Positions 1-8,048 of a stretch of 24,500 nucleotides of DNA are shown here, one piece after another (the first letter of the stretch is position 1; each line of letters begins with the position of its first letter). Made by a program: the position numbers and the translations under genes. Origin of the DNA: a virus; IMG/VR virus record IMGVR_UViG_3300030117_003878, positions 5,604-30,103 of that record, one strand, 5' to 3'. The notes beneath the pieces were generated by a model. It did no database searches and was not told the DNA's origin. It saw nothing but the letters and a program-made list of their open reading frames with translations.

Positions 1-486
1 GGGGTCGCGATCCCAGGTCCCGTCCACGACGACCTCGAAGCGTTCGATCTCGTCCATGTCCACCAGGATCATCCGAGCGATCTGACCGCGCCACCGACCC
101 CGCTGAGCCATGTCCCGCAGATCATCAACCGAGGAGAACACGCTCGCGTTGTCGTCGTCGCCCAAAGCGACGGTGCAAGTCACATCCGAGAGGGCCTGGA
201 CCGTCTGCGATAGATCGCCAAGCGTCGCGTCGTAGCGCCCACGGGTGAGCCGTGTCTCCCAGGCGACGGGCGCGAGAGGCGTCTCTCCGGGCTGAGACTG
301 CGCTGGAGGGAAGGAGTTGGGGCCTAGTGTCGCGTAAGCGCTAAAACCGCTTCCTGTGCGGCCTGGAGGCCCGCACCAGCGGACGTATTTCGGTGACACG
401 CTGTTCGGCGGAAGGAAGATCCCCTCAATCAAGTACGCGATTCGAAGGTTCGGCTTCGTCCAGTCAATCGGCTTTCGGAGGGACAT
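1..486 (-). CDS. Phage tail-associated protein, C-terminus missing (partial)
   Basis: The reading frame is open from an ATG at 486-484 to the window edge (162 codons, no stop), so only the N-terminal part is visible. The start overlaps the stop of the upstream tail gene by one base (TGATG), which suggests translational coupling. The protein begins MSLRKPIDWTKPNLRI and contains a Gly/Pro-rich stretch, then a segment rich in Asp and hydrophobic residues that looks like beta structure. I see no signal peptide or membrane helix. I do not recognise the family. Its place two genes after the tape measure gene is where siphophages encode distal tail, baseplate hub or receptor-binding proteins, so a tail-tip role is inferred from position only. 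Confidence 0.75.
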   Translation of the reverse strand, partial: MSLRKPIDWTKPNLRIAYLIEGIFLPPNSVSPKYVRWCGPPGRTGSGFSAYATLGPNSFPPAQSQPGETPLAPVAWETRLTRGRYDATLGDLSQTVQALSDVTCTVALGDDDNASVFSSVDDLRDMAQRGRWRGQIARMILVDMDEIERFEVVVDGTWDRDP

Positions 487-1700
487 CAGCGGACCTGTTG
501 GATCGTAAGCTCACCCGAAATGTACCCGGACGAGCCTGCCCCGCTGTACGTCCCTTGACCATAGTTCGTGATCGCGCCCCAAAGGAGGAACCCTTTGTCG
601 GCCTCGCTTTGAGCGGTGTAGGTGTTGTCTGTAATCTTGTCCCACCGCAGAGCCCAGAGGAGCCCGCTGGAGCGCCCCTCTCGGACGACCCGCTGCACAG
701 TGTCCCGGTAGGTCGTGGCCTCCCATGCGTTGAAGTTCAAGGGGGCGACCCAGTGAAGGAGGTCCTGGGCCGGGTAGTAGTTGCCAACCTGGAGGGACTG
801 GGTGGGGTCGACGAGTCCGTGCCCGGACAGCTCGGTGATCTGGCGCTCTGTGCTCGTGTACTTCTTCAGCGCTTTCAGAATCCCGACAGCGTGATACGGG
901 TCCTCATCGAAGAAGCGATAGCTGAAGGCCCAGTAGCGGTAGCTCATCGCCGCTCCGTTGGTGTCGTAGGCGACCTGGATCGTGTTCTCTGCCTCGGTAG
1001 GGACAAGGGTGAAGGTCATTTTCTTCGCCGCTCCAGCCTCCCAATAGGTCCGATTGAGCGAGCCTAGGTCTGTCGCGTTGGCATAGGCCCGGATGCTGCT
1101 GTATTTGTCTTCGTTGATTGAGGCACCCTCGCCGGCTTCAAGCACGAGAGCGAGCGCATCGACGGTCTTTGCCTCTCCGAGGTCGAAGGTGATCCATAGC
1201 TCGGTTCCATACCTTTTCTCGGGAGCTTCGTGGCTTGTCGCGGAGGAGGTGTCTGATGGATTGATACCCCACCCGAGCCACTGCCGAGGGTTGGCTCCAC
1301 CATCCCCTCCATGCGTGCCTGATGACCAGAGGATCGAGAAGTTGCCCGTGGCAGAGATGGTGAACTTCGAACTCACCGTGTCGTAGCTGACCGTGTAGGT
1401 CCGGGTGGTTGAGGTCGACGCGTTGAGGAATGCCTGGATTGACAGGGCGAACTGGGCCGCATCACCAGAGGCTGGTGGCAGCAGCACAGAGATCTCACCT
1501 GAGCCTTCGTTCAGGTCAAGATAATGGTTCGTCGGCAAGGCCCAGTATCCAGGGGTCGGGGCTTGCCAGACAAGCCGAGGACGGTCATCCAGAGCATTCT
1601 TGTAGGGCGAGTCTGGCGAGCTGAGGAGGGCTTCGGGGAAGTTGACCGAGGTGTCCTTATGGGAGAATCGGTCCTGAGCGAAGAAAGCTGTGTGGGGCAT
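486..1700 (-). CDS. Minor tail protein with discoidin-like domain
   Basis: This 404-residue protein is encoded directly after the tape measure gene, with a one-base TGATG overlap. Residues about 60-155 form a beta-rich module with the pattern tYTVSYD...kFTIS.tGnFsiLWSSG. I recall this pattern from tail-tip proteins of many phages. Residues about 166-290 contain LWITFDLGEAKTVDALALV, the typical core of a discoidin or F5/8C-like jelly-roll fold that often binds carbohydrate. No catalytic motif is visible. The likely role is a structural tail-tip protein that may help adsorption to surface glycans. The placement is well supported, but the binding function is inferred. Confidence 0.8.
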   Translation of the reverse strand: MPHTAFFAQDRFSHKDTSVNFPEALLSSPDSPYKNALDDRPRLVWQAPTPGYWALPTNHYLDLNEGSGEISVLLPPASGDAAQFALSIQAFLNASTSTTRTYTVSYDTVSSKFTISATGNFSILWSSGTHGGDGGANPRQWLGWGINPSDTSSATSHEAPEKRYGTELWITFDLGEAKTVDALALVLEAGEGASINEDKYSSIRAYANATDLGSLNRTYWEAGAAKKMTFTLVPTEAENTIQVAYDTNGAAMSYRYWAFSYRFFDEDPYHAVGILKALKKYTSTERQITELSGHGLVDPTQSLQVGNYYPAQDLLHWVAPLNFNAWEATTYRDTVQRVVREGRSSGLLWALRWDKITDNTYTAQSEADKGFLLWGAITNYGQGTYSGAGSSGYISGELTIQQVR

Positions 1701-3886
1701 CAGTATCGGATCCTTCTCTCGTAGCCCAGGCCCCTCTCGGAGGACCGGACGAGGTGGTTGTCAACGCTGCGCCCGAGGACCTCGCCGTCAAGCTCGACCG
1801 AGGCGTTGACCATGATCGGCTGACCTTGGCCTGTCGCGCGCTGCTCCAGCATACGGGAGATCGCAGCCGTGCCAACCGGATCGAGTACCATCTCGTCGTT
1901 GCGGACGGCCAAGACCGTGTGCTGGTTAAGTCCGGCTGAACGCAAGGCACCCGGAGGAAGGCCAGCGTCCGCGACTCCTGAGATTGACGCTGCTGTGATA
2001 GCTGCGATTTGAGCCGCGCCGGTAGCTGCCGCCGCCACGATCCCAGGAACATTGAACGGTGGTGGGAAAGCCGCGTTCGCCTTTCCAATTGCCATAGCCA
2101 TTGACATTCCGGCATCAGCTAGAGCGACCGCTTGCTGGATACCGAACATGACCCTGGCGGCTTTCTTCGCCTCCTTAGACTCCTCGCCCATCGTCGCGCT
2201 GACCATCTGGGAGATTGACTGCGCGAAGCTAGCAGTGGACCCGAGCACCGCTTCAGCCGCTGCGACTTGATCAGCTCGATACTTTTCGTCCTTGGCCTTC
2301 TGATCCGCTATCAGCTGATCTGCCTCATCCAGCTTCTTTTGGTTCGCCGAACGCTCGCTCTCGACGTCCCGCTGGCGCATCTCGTCAAGCCGACCGTAGT
2401 ACTGGAGCTGGAGCTGGTTGTCGAGATCGAGGTAGCGCTCCAGGCTGATCAGGTTCTGCTCGTAGGAGTTGAAAAGCTCGTCACGCTGCTGCTTCAGACT
2501 GTCCGCAAGCCGCTCCTCCTGTGACATCAGGGACATCTCAATGGATCGGAGCTGAGCCTCGGCCTGCATCCGCAACTGATCTACCAGCGCCTTCCTTAGA
2601 TCAATCTGCCTGCCGATGACCTTGTTCGACTTCGTCCCGCTCTTATTTTCGTTGTTGATCTCTTTGACAAGGTTCTTCCGGACACCCGTATCAGCCTCCA
2701 TCTCCTTGATGAACTCTTTTGTCTTGCCAAACCTCTCCTCAACAATCTTGTTGAGGTCAACTGTTCCGAAGAACTCTTGGTAGACGAGGTCAACCTTCTT
2801 GGCACTGACGAGGTTGAAGTTGTCATTCGCCGCGGCGGCTTGTTTGACAATTTCCGCAGCTTCTCCGGTCAGCTCATTGAGCAGCCCCAGGTCGCGAGCC
2901 TGGGTCAGGACTTGCTTCTGCCTCTGTGTGAACCTCTGAGTACCTTGCTCGCTGTAGTTGTCTTCGACAGCGTTTTGCTTCTTGAGCAGCTCTCTATAGC
3001 TCTCGTCCGTTTCAATGGCTGTATTTACTGCGTCCTGGGCCGCCTCAACCGCGGCAGCCCTTTGCTTCTGGGCCTCATTCAGCCCGAGGATCTCCCTCGC
3101 AGCTAGGTTGGCCCCCTCAGCGATGGACAGGAACGTCGGGAGGTATGCCCTTGTTGCTTGCTGAACAAAGCCGTTGAAGGTCGTCCCGAGGCGCGTCAAG
3201 GCGTCGTTAAACTGGGCGGCCGCGACCGCGTCTTCCTGACTGAAGACGATCCCCAGGGCTTCGGCCTCCTCCCTCATCGCCGCGAGTCCGTCAGCTCCCT
3301 GATTGAGGAACGGGATCAACTCGGCCCCCTGCCTTCCCATCAGATCCATCGCGATCTGAGTCTTCAGCGTGCCGTCCTCCATCTGCCTCATGTTCTCTGC
3401 GATCTCAGGCAGCATCTCGTCAACGTCCCGGAGCGACCCGTCCGCGTTCTGGAACTCCATCCCCAGGTTCTTGAACGCTACTGCGGCGGCCGACGTAGGG
3501 CTCCGCAGGGCCGCGCCCATGTTCTTCTGGAGCCTCTGGAGACCTGAGATCAGCCCGTCCTGAGATGTTCCGGCAAGCTCTGCCCCGAGCTTGTAGGCAG
3601 ACAAGGACTCGACCGCGACTCCGGTCTTCTGGGCTGTCTTCTCCAGGTGATCCCCGTAGTCAATCGCCTTCTTGATAGCAACGCCGACCCCGCCTGCTAT
3701 GAGCGCCGGGGCGGCCATGAAGGCCAGGCTGAGGGCCTGCATCGCAGCGGTCGAAGCCTTGACGCCGGCACTCGCAACGCTGAACTTAGTCCCCATCAAG
3801 GCGGCAGAATCGCCGACCGCCTTGAGGTCAGCGCCGACAGCCCGAGCGCCGACCGCTTTCAATCGAAGGGTGATCCCGTCTGCCAT
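1700..3886 (-). CDS. Tail tape measure protein
   Basis: This 728-residue protein sits where the tape measure gene is expected, immediately after the frameshifted tail chaperone pair. It is Ala/Gln/Glu-rich with long predicted helices and coiled-coil stretches (about residues 270-520). It has a hydrophobic segment at about 49-70 (LSLAFMAAPALIAGGVGVAI) and another small-residue-rich hydrophobic stretch near the C-terminus. The part around residues 75-200 (DYGDHLEKTAQKTGVAVESL and following) matches the conserved core of phage tail tape measure proteins. From the usual relation of about 0.15 nm of tail per residue, a tail of roughly 110 nm is expected. The ATG at 3886-3884 follows AGGAGATAGCG, a good ribosome binding site that overlaps the end of the upstream frame. 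Confidence 0.93.
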   Translation of the reverse strand: MADGITLRLKAVGARAVGADLKAVGDSAALMGTKFSVASAGVKASTAAMQALSLAFMAAPALIAGGVGVAIKKAIDYGDHLEKTAQKTGVAVESLSAYKLGAELAGTSQDGLISGLQRLQKNMGAALRSPTSAAAVAFKNLGMEFQNADGSLRDVDEMLPEIAENMRQMEDGTLKTQIAMDLMGRQGAELIPFLNQGADGLAAMREEAEALGIVFSQEDAVAAAQFNDALTRLGTTFNGFVQQATRAYLPTFLSIAEGANLAAREILGLNEAQKQRAAAVEAAQDAVNTAIETDESYRELLKKQNAVEDNYSEQGTQRFTQRQKQVLTQARDLGLLNELTGEAAEIVKQAAAANDNFNLVSAKKVDLVYQEFFGTVDLNKIVEERFGKTKEFIKEMEADTGVRKNLVKEINNENKSGTKSNKVIGRQIDLRKALVDQLRMQAEAQLRSIEMSLMSQEERLADSLKQQRDELFNSYEQNLISLERYLDLDNQLQLQYYGRLDEMRQRDVESERSANQKKLDEADQLIADQKAKDEKYRADQVAAAEAVLGSTASFAQSISQMVSATMGEESKEAKKAARVMFGIQQAVALADAGMSMAMAIGKANAAFPPPFNVPGIVAAAATGAAQIAAITAASISGVADAGLPPGALRSAGLNQHTVLAVRNDEMVLDPVGTAAISRMLEQRATGQGQPIMVNASVELDGEVLGRSVDNHLVRSSERGLGYERRIRY

Positions 3887-3888
3887 CG

Positions 3889-4685
3889 CTATCTCCTGGA
3901 GCGCTCCCGGCGCTCGGATTCTTCTTGAAGGTACGCGGCTATCATATCTGACTCAGCATCGAGCACACTAAAAGCATCGACAAGACGGGCGTCCTGCTCC
4001 TCCAGCGAGCCGGGTCCAGGCAGCCCGCCAAACTGCTTCCAGGCATTCCAGAGCGCGACGTGACGCCACTCGGCCCCCTGGACGTGGTCCTTCGGGCACA
4101 CCCGAAGCCGGGCGCGCTCAGGATGGACTCCTGGCGGCCTCCTCTTCGGGTACTTGACCGGAGTCCCCCACCGGGATCCGTCCTTGCACTTGGTGCCCCG
4201 GCAACTCCCCCAGAGCTTGCATCCGTTCCAGTCCTCCCCCCACTGCTCGGTCTGCTCGGGGCTTGGCTCTGGGTGGGAGGCGTACTGGAGAGCTGCCCTT
4301 AGTCTTTTCCCTCGGACTTGCTGACCGACCCCTCCGAGATGATCGCGAGGAACACCTCCTCTCGGAGCCCCTCGTTGTCCGTGATGAAAGAGATCGCATC
4401 CTCGCGGGAGACCGACCGCCCCTCCATCGTCAGGTTCTCGATCCCCAGGATGAGGTCGGAGAAGAGGTCAGCGCGGAACCGCTCGACCCCCTTCGCCCAG
4501 TCCTCCAGGAGCTTGACGGCCCCCTCATCGTTGGGGTCCTTCGGGACGCTTGCGACGACCTCCCTCCACCGCGCCATCCACCCCACGGTTGGCGGGGCGA
4601 AGACGACGATGCAGGGCTCGTCCTCAAGATGATTGTCCCCCCATTGGGGGGTGAAGCGACGACGCTTCCACTTGCTCAGTTCCAC
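3889..4685 (-). CDS. Tail assembly chaperone GT (-1 frameshift product)
   Basis: This is the longer product expected when ribosomes slip back one base at GGGAAAA (4311-4305) near the end of the G gene. Residues 1-127 are shared with G. The -1 frame then stays open for 138 more codons to a TAG at 3891-3889, giving about 265 residues. No stop interrupts that frame between the slip site and 3891, and its only internal candidate start is a GTG at 4101. The extension has clustered cysteines (CX5C, CX4C and a later Cys), a basic stretch and an acidic helical C-terminus. In lambda-like phages the T extension binds the tail tube protein while the G part coats the tape measure protein, and the position between tail tube and tape measure genes fits this. 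The frameshift is inferred from sequence. Confidence 0.82.
4259..4311 (-). promoter_or_regulatory. Programmed -1 ribosomal frameshift site with stem-loop
   Basis: On the minus-strand mRNA the codons read GAG GGA AAA GAC TAA. The bases G GGA AAA (4311-4305) form a canonical X XXY YYZ slippery heptamer in the zero frame. Six bases downstream lies a possible stem: GGGC (4298-4295) with GCCC (4262-4259), then GCTCT (4293-4289) with AGAGC (4270-4266), separated by short internal loops and closed by an 18-base loop. The spacing is typical of -1 stimulatory structures. The heptamer is a strong match; the stem is moderate and was judged by eye. Confidence 0.8.
4299..4685 (-). CDS. Tail assembly chaperone G (unshifted product)
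   Basis: This 128-residue protein starts at GTG 4685-4683, after GGGAGCGTCACC, and ends at TAA 4301-4299. It has a Trp/Arg-rich N-terminus, a central segment with GWMARWREVVASVPKD and a helical, acidic C-terminal half. Its size, acidity and position between the tail tube and tape measure genes match the lambda gpG class of tail assembly chaperones, which bind the tape measure protein and are absent from the mature virion. The stop codon lies just downstream of the slippery heptamer, as in other G/GT pairs. Sequence resemblance to gpG alone is weak, so the call rests on context and the frameshift architecture. Confidence 0.85.
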   Translation of the reverse strand: MELSKWKRRRFTPQWGDNHLEDEPCIVVFAPPTVGWMARWREVVASVPKDPNDEGAVKLLEDWAKGVERFRADLFSDLILGIENLTMEGRSVSREDAISFITDNEGLREEVFLAIISEGSVSKSEGKD

Positions 4686-4715
4686 GGTGACGCTCCCGTG
4701 CTTGAGGGTTGTTGA

Positions 4716-6188
4716 TTAGGCGAAGATGATCAGGATCTCATCGGCTCCCGAGGACGTGCCTTCGCAGACTCCGGTCATATCGAGCGTGACCTCCTCGGCC
4801 CCACGGTCAAGACTCACGTCCTGCTGGCGCATTCGGGGGGCGACCCACGCGAAGATCGAGCCGGCAGCTTGTCCCGTCTGACAGACGACGCTGAGTTGCT
4901 GTGAATTAGCCCCAGCGACCTCGGCAGCCTGGAAGGCGTAGGTATGGGCTGCCATGTTGTCGTCCTTGAGCGTCCAACCGGACAAGGTGGCCGTGATCTC
5001 GCGCTGGTTCATCGTGTAGCCCTGGGCCTTGTAAAGGGTGCCGAGCACATCGTCGCGGGTTGTGACCCCGAAGGAGCAAGACAGGCTCGCGTTGTTGATC
5101 TGCAGAGGCAGCCCCCCAGCTAGACCGTAGGGCGAGACGACAAGCTGACCGCTCGTGGCAGGCACGGGCGATCCGGCATAAGTCCCGGTCGGACGGAATG
5201 GGCGCATCGTCGTGTTGGTGGCTGACCACGTTGAGCCGGGGTTGGGATAGCCGCCGATTGCTCCTCGGGTAATTGTCCAGGTTGCCCCTGAGATCGCCGT
5301 GACCTTCACAGCCTCGGGGGCAGTGACGCCTCCATTCTCAAGGAGCCAATAGGTATTCAGCGCATCACCCGACGAGGCGAGCCCTTCGACCACGGTGACG
5401 CTCCCTTGGCCTGTTGTCAGATCAGTGTCAAGCCCCGTCTGGAAGAGGCGGTCGTGCCGCTGTCCGGTGCCCGAGACAGTGAACCGAGCAGCGTCATCAC
5501 CGCCCATCGTGAACTCGTAGGAGTCCGGGGTCCAGCCGCTGATTCGGTCGGCTGAGTTGTTGTTCATCAGCCAGAGGCAGCAAGCGTCTTCGGCGTCGTC
5601 TCGCTCATCGCTGGGCTTGTAGGAAATGACTCCCTTGACGGTGGCCGAAGCTGCTGGGGTGAAGGTGAGAGCGGGCTCGACCTTGATGTAGTCAGGGGTT
5701 GCGGCAGAGTTCACCTCGACGATGCGGCGAGCTTCAAAGAAGCCGGTTCCGTTCCCTGTCTCAACGATAACCCCATCTCCGACCGAGAAGCCTGTCACGC
5801 TGTTCACGTCCACCTTGACGACAGTGGATGAGCCACCACTGACCGCCGTCGTGGTGCTGGAGTTGTTGACGATCTTCCAGCCACCCTTGACGAGTAGGTC
5901 CGCGCCCATGTCAGGGATCGTGGTCAGCGTGCCCGAGGGCATCACATAGCCCTCGATGGAGCCCTCGGCGGTGCGCTTCTGCTCGATGCCGGGAACGCCC
6001 GTGGCGGTGCCGAACTTGTCCTCTCGGAGAGCAAAGGGAACCGACCCCCCGGCAGAGCCGCCGATCACTCGGATCGCGTCGGCCGCCTCGGGGTAGGACT
6101 CGCCAGCGGTGTCGGAAAGAGAATAGGAGGACTGGCCTGCGACGAAGGCCACAAGATCCCGCCCGATGTCAACCTTGGGTCCGGTCAT
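4716..6188 (-). CDS. Major tail tube protein
   Basis: This 490-residue, Gly/Ser/Thr-rich beta protein is encoded immediately upstream of the chaperone pair, the standard place for the tail tube subunit. It begins MTGPKVDIGRDLVAFVAGQS and is longer than most tube proteins. Residues about 115-200 contain VDVNSVTGFSVGDGVIVETG, resembling an inserted beta domain, and a similar short motif recurs around residues 250-320 (TGQGSVTVVEGLASSGDALN). This suggests two Ig-like or hub-like insertions on the tube. No enzymatic motif is seen. The ATG at 6188-6186 follows AGGAG at somewhat long spacing. The structural call is position-driven and fits the protein's composition. Confidence 0.82.
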   Translation of the reverse strand: MTGPKVDIGRDLVAFVAGQSSYSLSDTAGESYPEAADAIRVIGGSAGGSVPFALREDKFGTATGVPGIEQKRTAEGSIEGYVMPSGTLTTIPDMGADLLVKGGWKIVNNSSTTTAVSGGSSTVVKVDVNSVTGFSVGDGVIVETGNGTGFFEARRIVEVNSAATPDYIKVEPALTFTPAASATVKGVISYKPSDERDDAEDACCLWLMNNNSADRISGWTPDSYEFTMGGDDAARFTVSGTGQRHDRLFQTGLDTDLTTGQGSVTVVEGLASSGDALNTYWLLENGGVTAPEAVKVTAISGATWTITRGAIGGYPNPGSTWSATNTTMRPFRPTGTYAGSPVPATSGQLVVSPYGLAGGLPLQINNASLSCSFGVTTRDDVLGTLYKAQGYTMNQREITATLSGWTLKDDNMAAHTYAFQAAEVAGANSQQLSVVCQTGQAAGSIFAWVAPRMRQQDVSLDRGAEEVTLDMTGVCEGTSSGADEILIIFA

Positions 6189-6192
6189 TTTC

Positions 6193-6714
6193 TCAATACT
6201 CCTCGGAGGTCACGACCTCCAGCGTTGTTAGTAGTGCGACATTCGGCACCGAGAGCCCGGGGTCTGCCCCGACCTGCTGGGAGGTGACCTCTGCCCGTAT
6301 GATGCCGGATGCGTTGCCCAGGGTCCAGCCTTGTCCTCCAGCCCCTACACGGCGCTGGAACAGCGTCTTGATGGCGTCCCCGTAGCGCCAGCCGGCGACA
6401 AGCACGTCCCTCTCATTGCCGTCGATGTTCGCGTCCAGTGTGACGATGGCGAGGTCGAAGGTGACGCTGTAGAAGCGCGAGTTGGTCTCCGTCTCTCCGG
6501 TCGTTGAGTTGACGACGATCGACATATAAGGGAAGGAGTTGGCCTGCTCGGCTCGGTGATACCACGTCTCGAAGGTGGCGATGTTGGGCAGATCCCCCGT
6601 TCCAATGCTGAGAGCTGTCCGGAGCGCTGGGAGGGTGGCCGCGTTGAGGCCCGTCGACCCATCGGTGAGGATCGCGTTCACGGCGTCCACTGCTCGCTCT
6701 GTAAAGGTCGCCAT
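6193..6714 (-). CDS. Tail terminator (gpU-like) protein
   Basis: This 173-residue protein lies between the gpG-like morphogenesis gene and the tail tube gene, where the tail terminator is normally found. It starts MATFTERAVDAVNAIL, has a helix-strand pattern and contains FPYMSIVVNSTTGETETNSRFYSVTFDLAIVT split over a conserved-looking strand pair, as in gpU-like and minor tail proteins. It ends in a beta strand (VALLTTLEVVTSEEY). Terminators cap the finished tail tube and dock it to the head connector. The start ATG directly follows the TAG of the upstream gene. The family assignment is inferred from gene order and fold pattern. Confidence 0.7.
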   Translation of the reverse strand: MATFTERAVDAVNAILTDGSTGLNAATLPALRTALSIGTGDLPNIATFETWYHRAEQANSFPYMSIVVNSTTGETETNSRFYSVTFDLAIVTLDANIDGNERDVLVAGWRYGDAIKTLFQRRVGAGGQGWTLGNASGIIRAEVTSQQVGADPGLSVPNVALLTTLEVVTSEEY

Positions 6715-7377
6715 CTACTTCGTCTTCCCGGCGAGCTTCATCACGCCTCGGCGCTTAGCCCTCCAGTCAAACTTCTGGACGGCGATGTCGTCAAGACCGG
6801 AGACCTTCCGAGCCTTGACAATGTAGACCTGGAACACCTGGGCAATCGCAGACCCGAGGGGCACGCGGCCGCCGATGTTCCCGACCCGCTTGAAGGAGGT
6901 GTAATGAACCTGTGGGTCGTAGCGTACCGGGGGCCGCTTCGGCACCCTGCCCCCCTTGCGCTTGCCTTCAGAGTGGGCGCGAGCATAGACCGCGGTCGCG
7001 CTGTTGGGGTCGATTCCGACGACGAGGCTGTCTCGGGTGATCTTGCGGATGCCGTCAGTACCCTGGCCGCCCTTCACCAGGGCCGTTCGGAGCGTCCCGC
7101 GCAGCACGAGGATCGGACGACCAGGGTATGCCTTGGACTTCCACTTGCGATAGTTCTCGGAGAGCTTGCGGAACTTGCGACCGGTGCTTCGCCCCTCTGT
7201 CTCAAAATGCTGCTTCTCGTGGGCCTGGAATAGCCGAACCACATCCCCGAAGGCTGGCCCCCAGTTGTCGATCAGGTTCGCCCACTTCGAGAAACCCATC
7301 TCGATGTTCTTCGCGTCGGGCTCCATCTCCAGGGTGAAGCGAAACCCACCCGGGCCACCTCGTGAGGATCTCGCCAT
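6715..7377 (-). CDS. Phage virion morphogenesis protein (gpG/HK97 gp10-like)
   Basis: This 220-residue basic protein shows FETEGRSTGRKFRKLSENY at about residues 60-80. It continues with KSKAYPGRPILVLRGTLRTA, the characteristic core of the Mu gpG and HK97 gp10-like morphogenesis family. In that family a 'W..LS..Y...K....pg..iL..tG.L..sl' pattern is conserved. Such proteins act at the head-tail joining region or in tail completion. A YARAHSEGK segment follows (about residue 130), also typical of the family (ya..HqfG). The ATG overlaps the upstream stop by one base (TGATG). Confidence 0.8.
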   Translation of the reverse strand: MARSSRGGPGGFRFTLEMEPDAKNIEMGFSKWANLIDNWGPAFGDVVRLFQAHEKQHFETEGRSTGRKFRKLSENYRKWKSKAYPGRPILVLRGTLRTALVKGGQGTDGIRKITRDSLVVGIDPNSATAVYARAHSEGKRKGGRVPKRPPVRYDPQVHYTSFKRVGNIGGRVPLGSAIAQVFQVYIVKARKVSGLDDIAVQKFDWRAKRRGVMKLAGKTK

Positions 7378-7871
7378 CAGAGATCCGAGCGGTCAGGGAA
7401 GATCGGGTTGGCCGCATAGGGCACATCGTCACCGCCGGGCGTGGAGTCCCACTCGGGGTCCTTCGCTCGGGTCCAGTGACTTCCCATTCGGCTGTCGGCT
7501 CCTCCGACGTTCTCGGAGCCCCCGTTGTCGATCAAGACTTGGCGGATGCTCGGGATGCTGTCGAGCATCGCCTGACCCATCTCGACCAACGCGGGGCCTG
7601 TGCTCTCGGCGTTGACTCCGATGGAGCCCTTCGCCATGAGGATCTCACCGCTGGCAAGGTACATCTCAGCGCGCTGAGCCCAGCCCTCGGCCACGCTGGA
7701 GGCCGTGAAGCTGTCGCTGATCCCGTTGGCGAGCAGAGCTACCCGGACCCGGTCGTAAGACCCGGCCCAGATCACATTAGCTTGCGTGACTGTGGGGGTG
7801 CTGGTTCCCGACAGCGTCCCCAGCTGGGGAGCCATTGAGGTCGCCGTGGCGAGGTCGGAGTTATAGGCCAC
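7377..7871 (-). CDS. Probable head-tail connector or head completion protein
   Basis: This 164-residue protein starts at GTG 7871-7869, after AGGAGTCAGCC. The N-terminal half is alpha-helical with a VAEGWAQRAEMYLASGEILMAKG core; the C-terminal tail is Gly/Asp/Pro-rich and probably flexible. I do not recognise a specific family from the sequence. Its place between the head genes and the gpG-like gene, in a string with no gaps, suggests a role as connector, stopper or adaptor. It could equally be an accessory head protein. Confidence 0.6.
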   Translation of the reverse strand: MAYNSDLATATSMAPQLGTLSGTSTPTVTQANVIWAGSYDRVRVALLANGISDSFTASSVAEGWAQRAEMYLASGEILMAKGSIGVNAESTGPALVEMGQAMLDSIPSIRQVLIDNGGSENVGGADSRMGSHWTRAKDPEWDSTPGGDDVPYAANPIFPDRSDL

Positions 7872-7880
7872 GGCTGACTC

Positions 7881-8048
7881 CTATTCGGCGGCGGGCTTCT
7901 TCGCTGCCTTCTTCTTCTTCTTGGCGGGGAGGGCGACCGCGCCTCGCTGAATAAGCTTCTCGGCGCTGTAGTCGGACAGCTCCAGCTCTTGACCGATCTC
8001 GATCTTGTCCTGGCCCATCAAAAGAGGAACCAATGCGATCACCTTCAT
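7881..8048 (-). CDS. Small lysine-rich head-region protein
   Basis: This 55-residue ORF runs from ATG 8048-8046 to TAG 7883-7881. It reads MKVIALVPLLMGQDKIEIGQ at the start, then a short acidic and hydrophobic region, and ends in a polybasic tail with five consecutive Lys, then AAKKPAAE. The start overlaps the upstream stop by four bases (ATGA), and the next gene starts 10 bases beyond its stop with its own ribosome binding site. The N-terminal part resembles small phage proteins with a compact 'G..y..g..ield...a..Li..GaA' fold, common near head-tail connectors. The basic tail could touch DNA or acidic head surfaces. Function is unknown. Confidence 0.72.
   Translation of the reverse strand: MKVIALVPLLMGQDKIEIGQELELSDYSAEKLIQRGAVALPAKKKKKAAKKPAAE

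Noticed and set aside
393-1067. 224-residue plus-strand frame opposite the tail gene
   Set aside because: It lies fully antisense to well-supported tail genes, has no ribosome binding site and has a composition typical of an antisense shadow in GC-rich DNA.
4101-4101. Independent GTG start for the 70-residue frame 3889-4101
   Set aside because: The same frame is open back to the slippery heptamer at 4305-4311, so a -1 frameshift extension explains it better than a separate gene.
6556-7233. 225-residue plus-strand frame
   Set aside because: It is antisense to the tail terminator and gpG-like genes, which have family patterns and correct junctions; no motif was found in the shadow.
7901-7925. 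Trinucleotide repeat (CTT on the plus strand)
   Set aside because: It only reflects the polylysine codons of the small head-region gene and is too short to be called a separate repeat.
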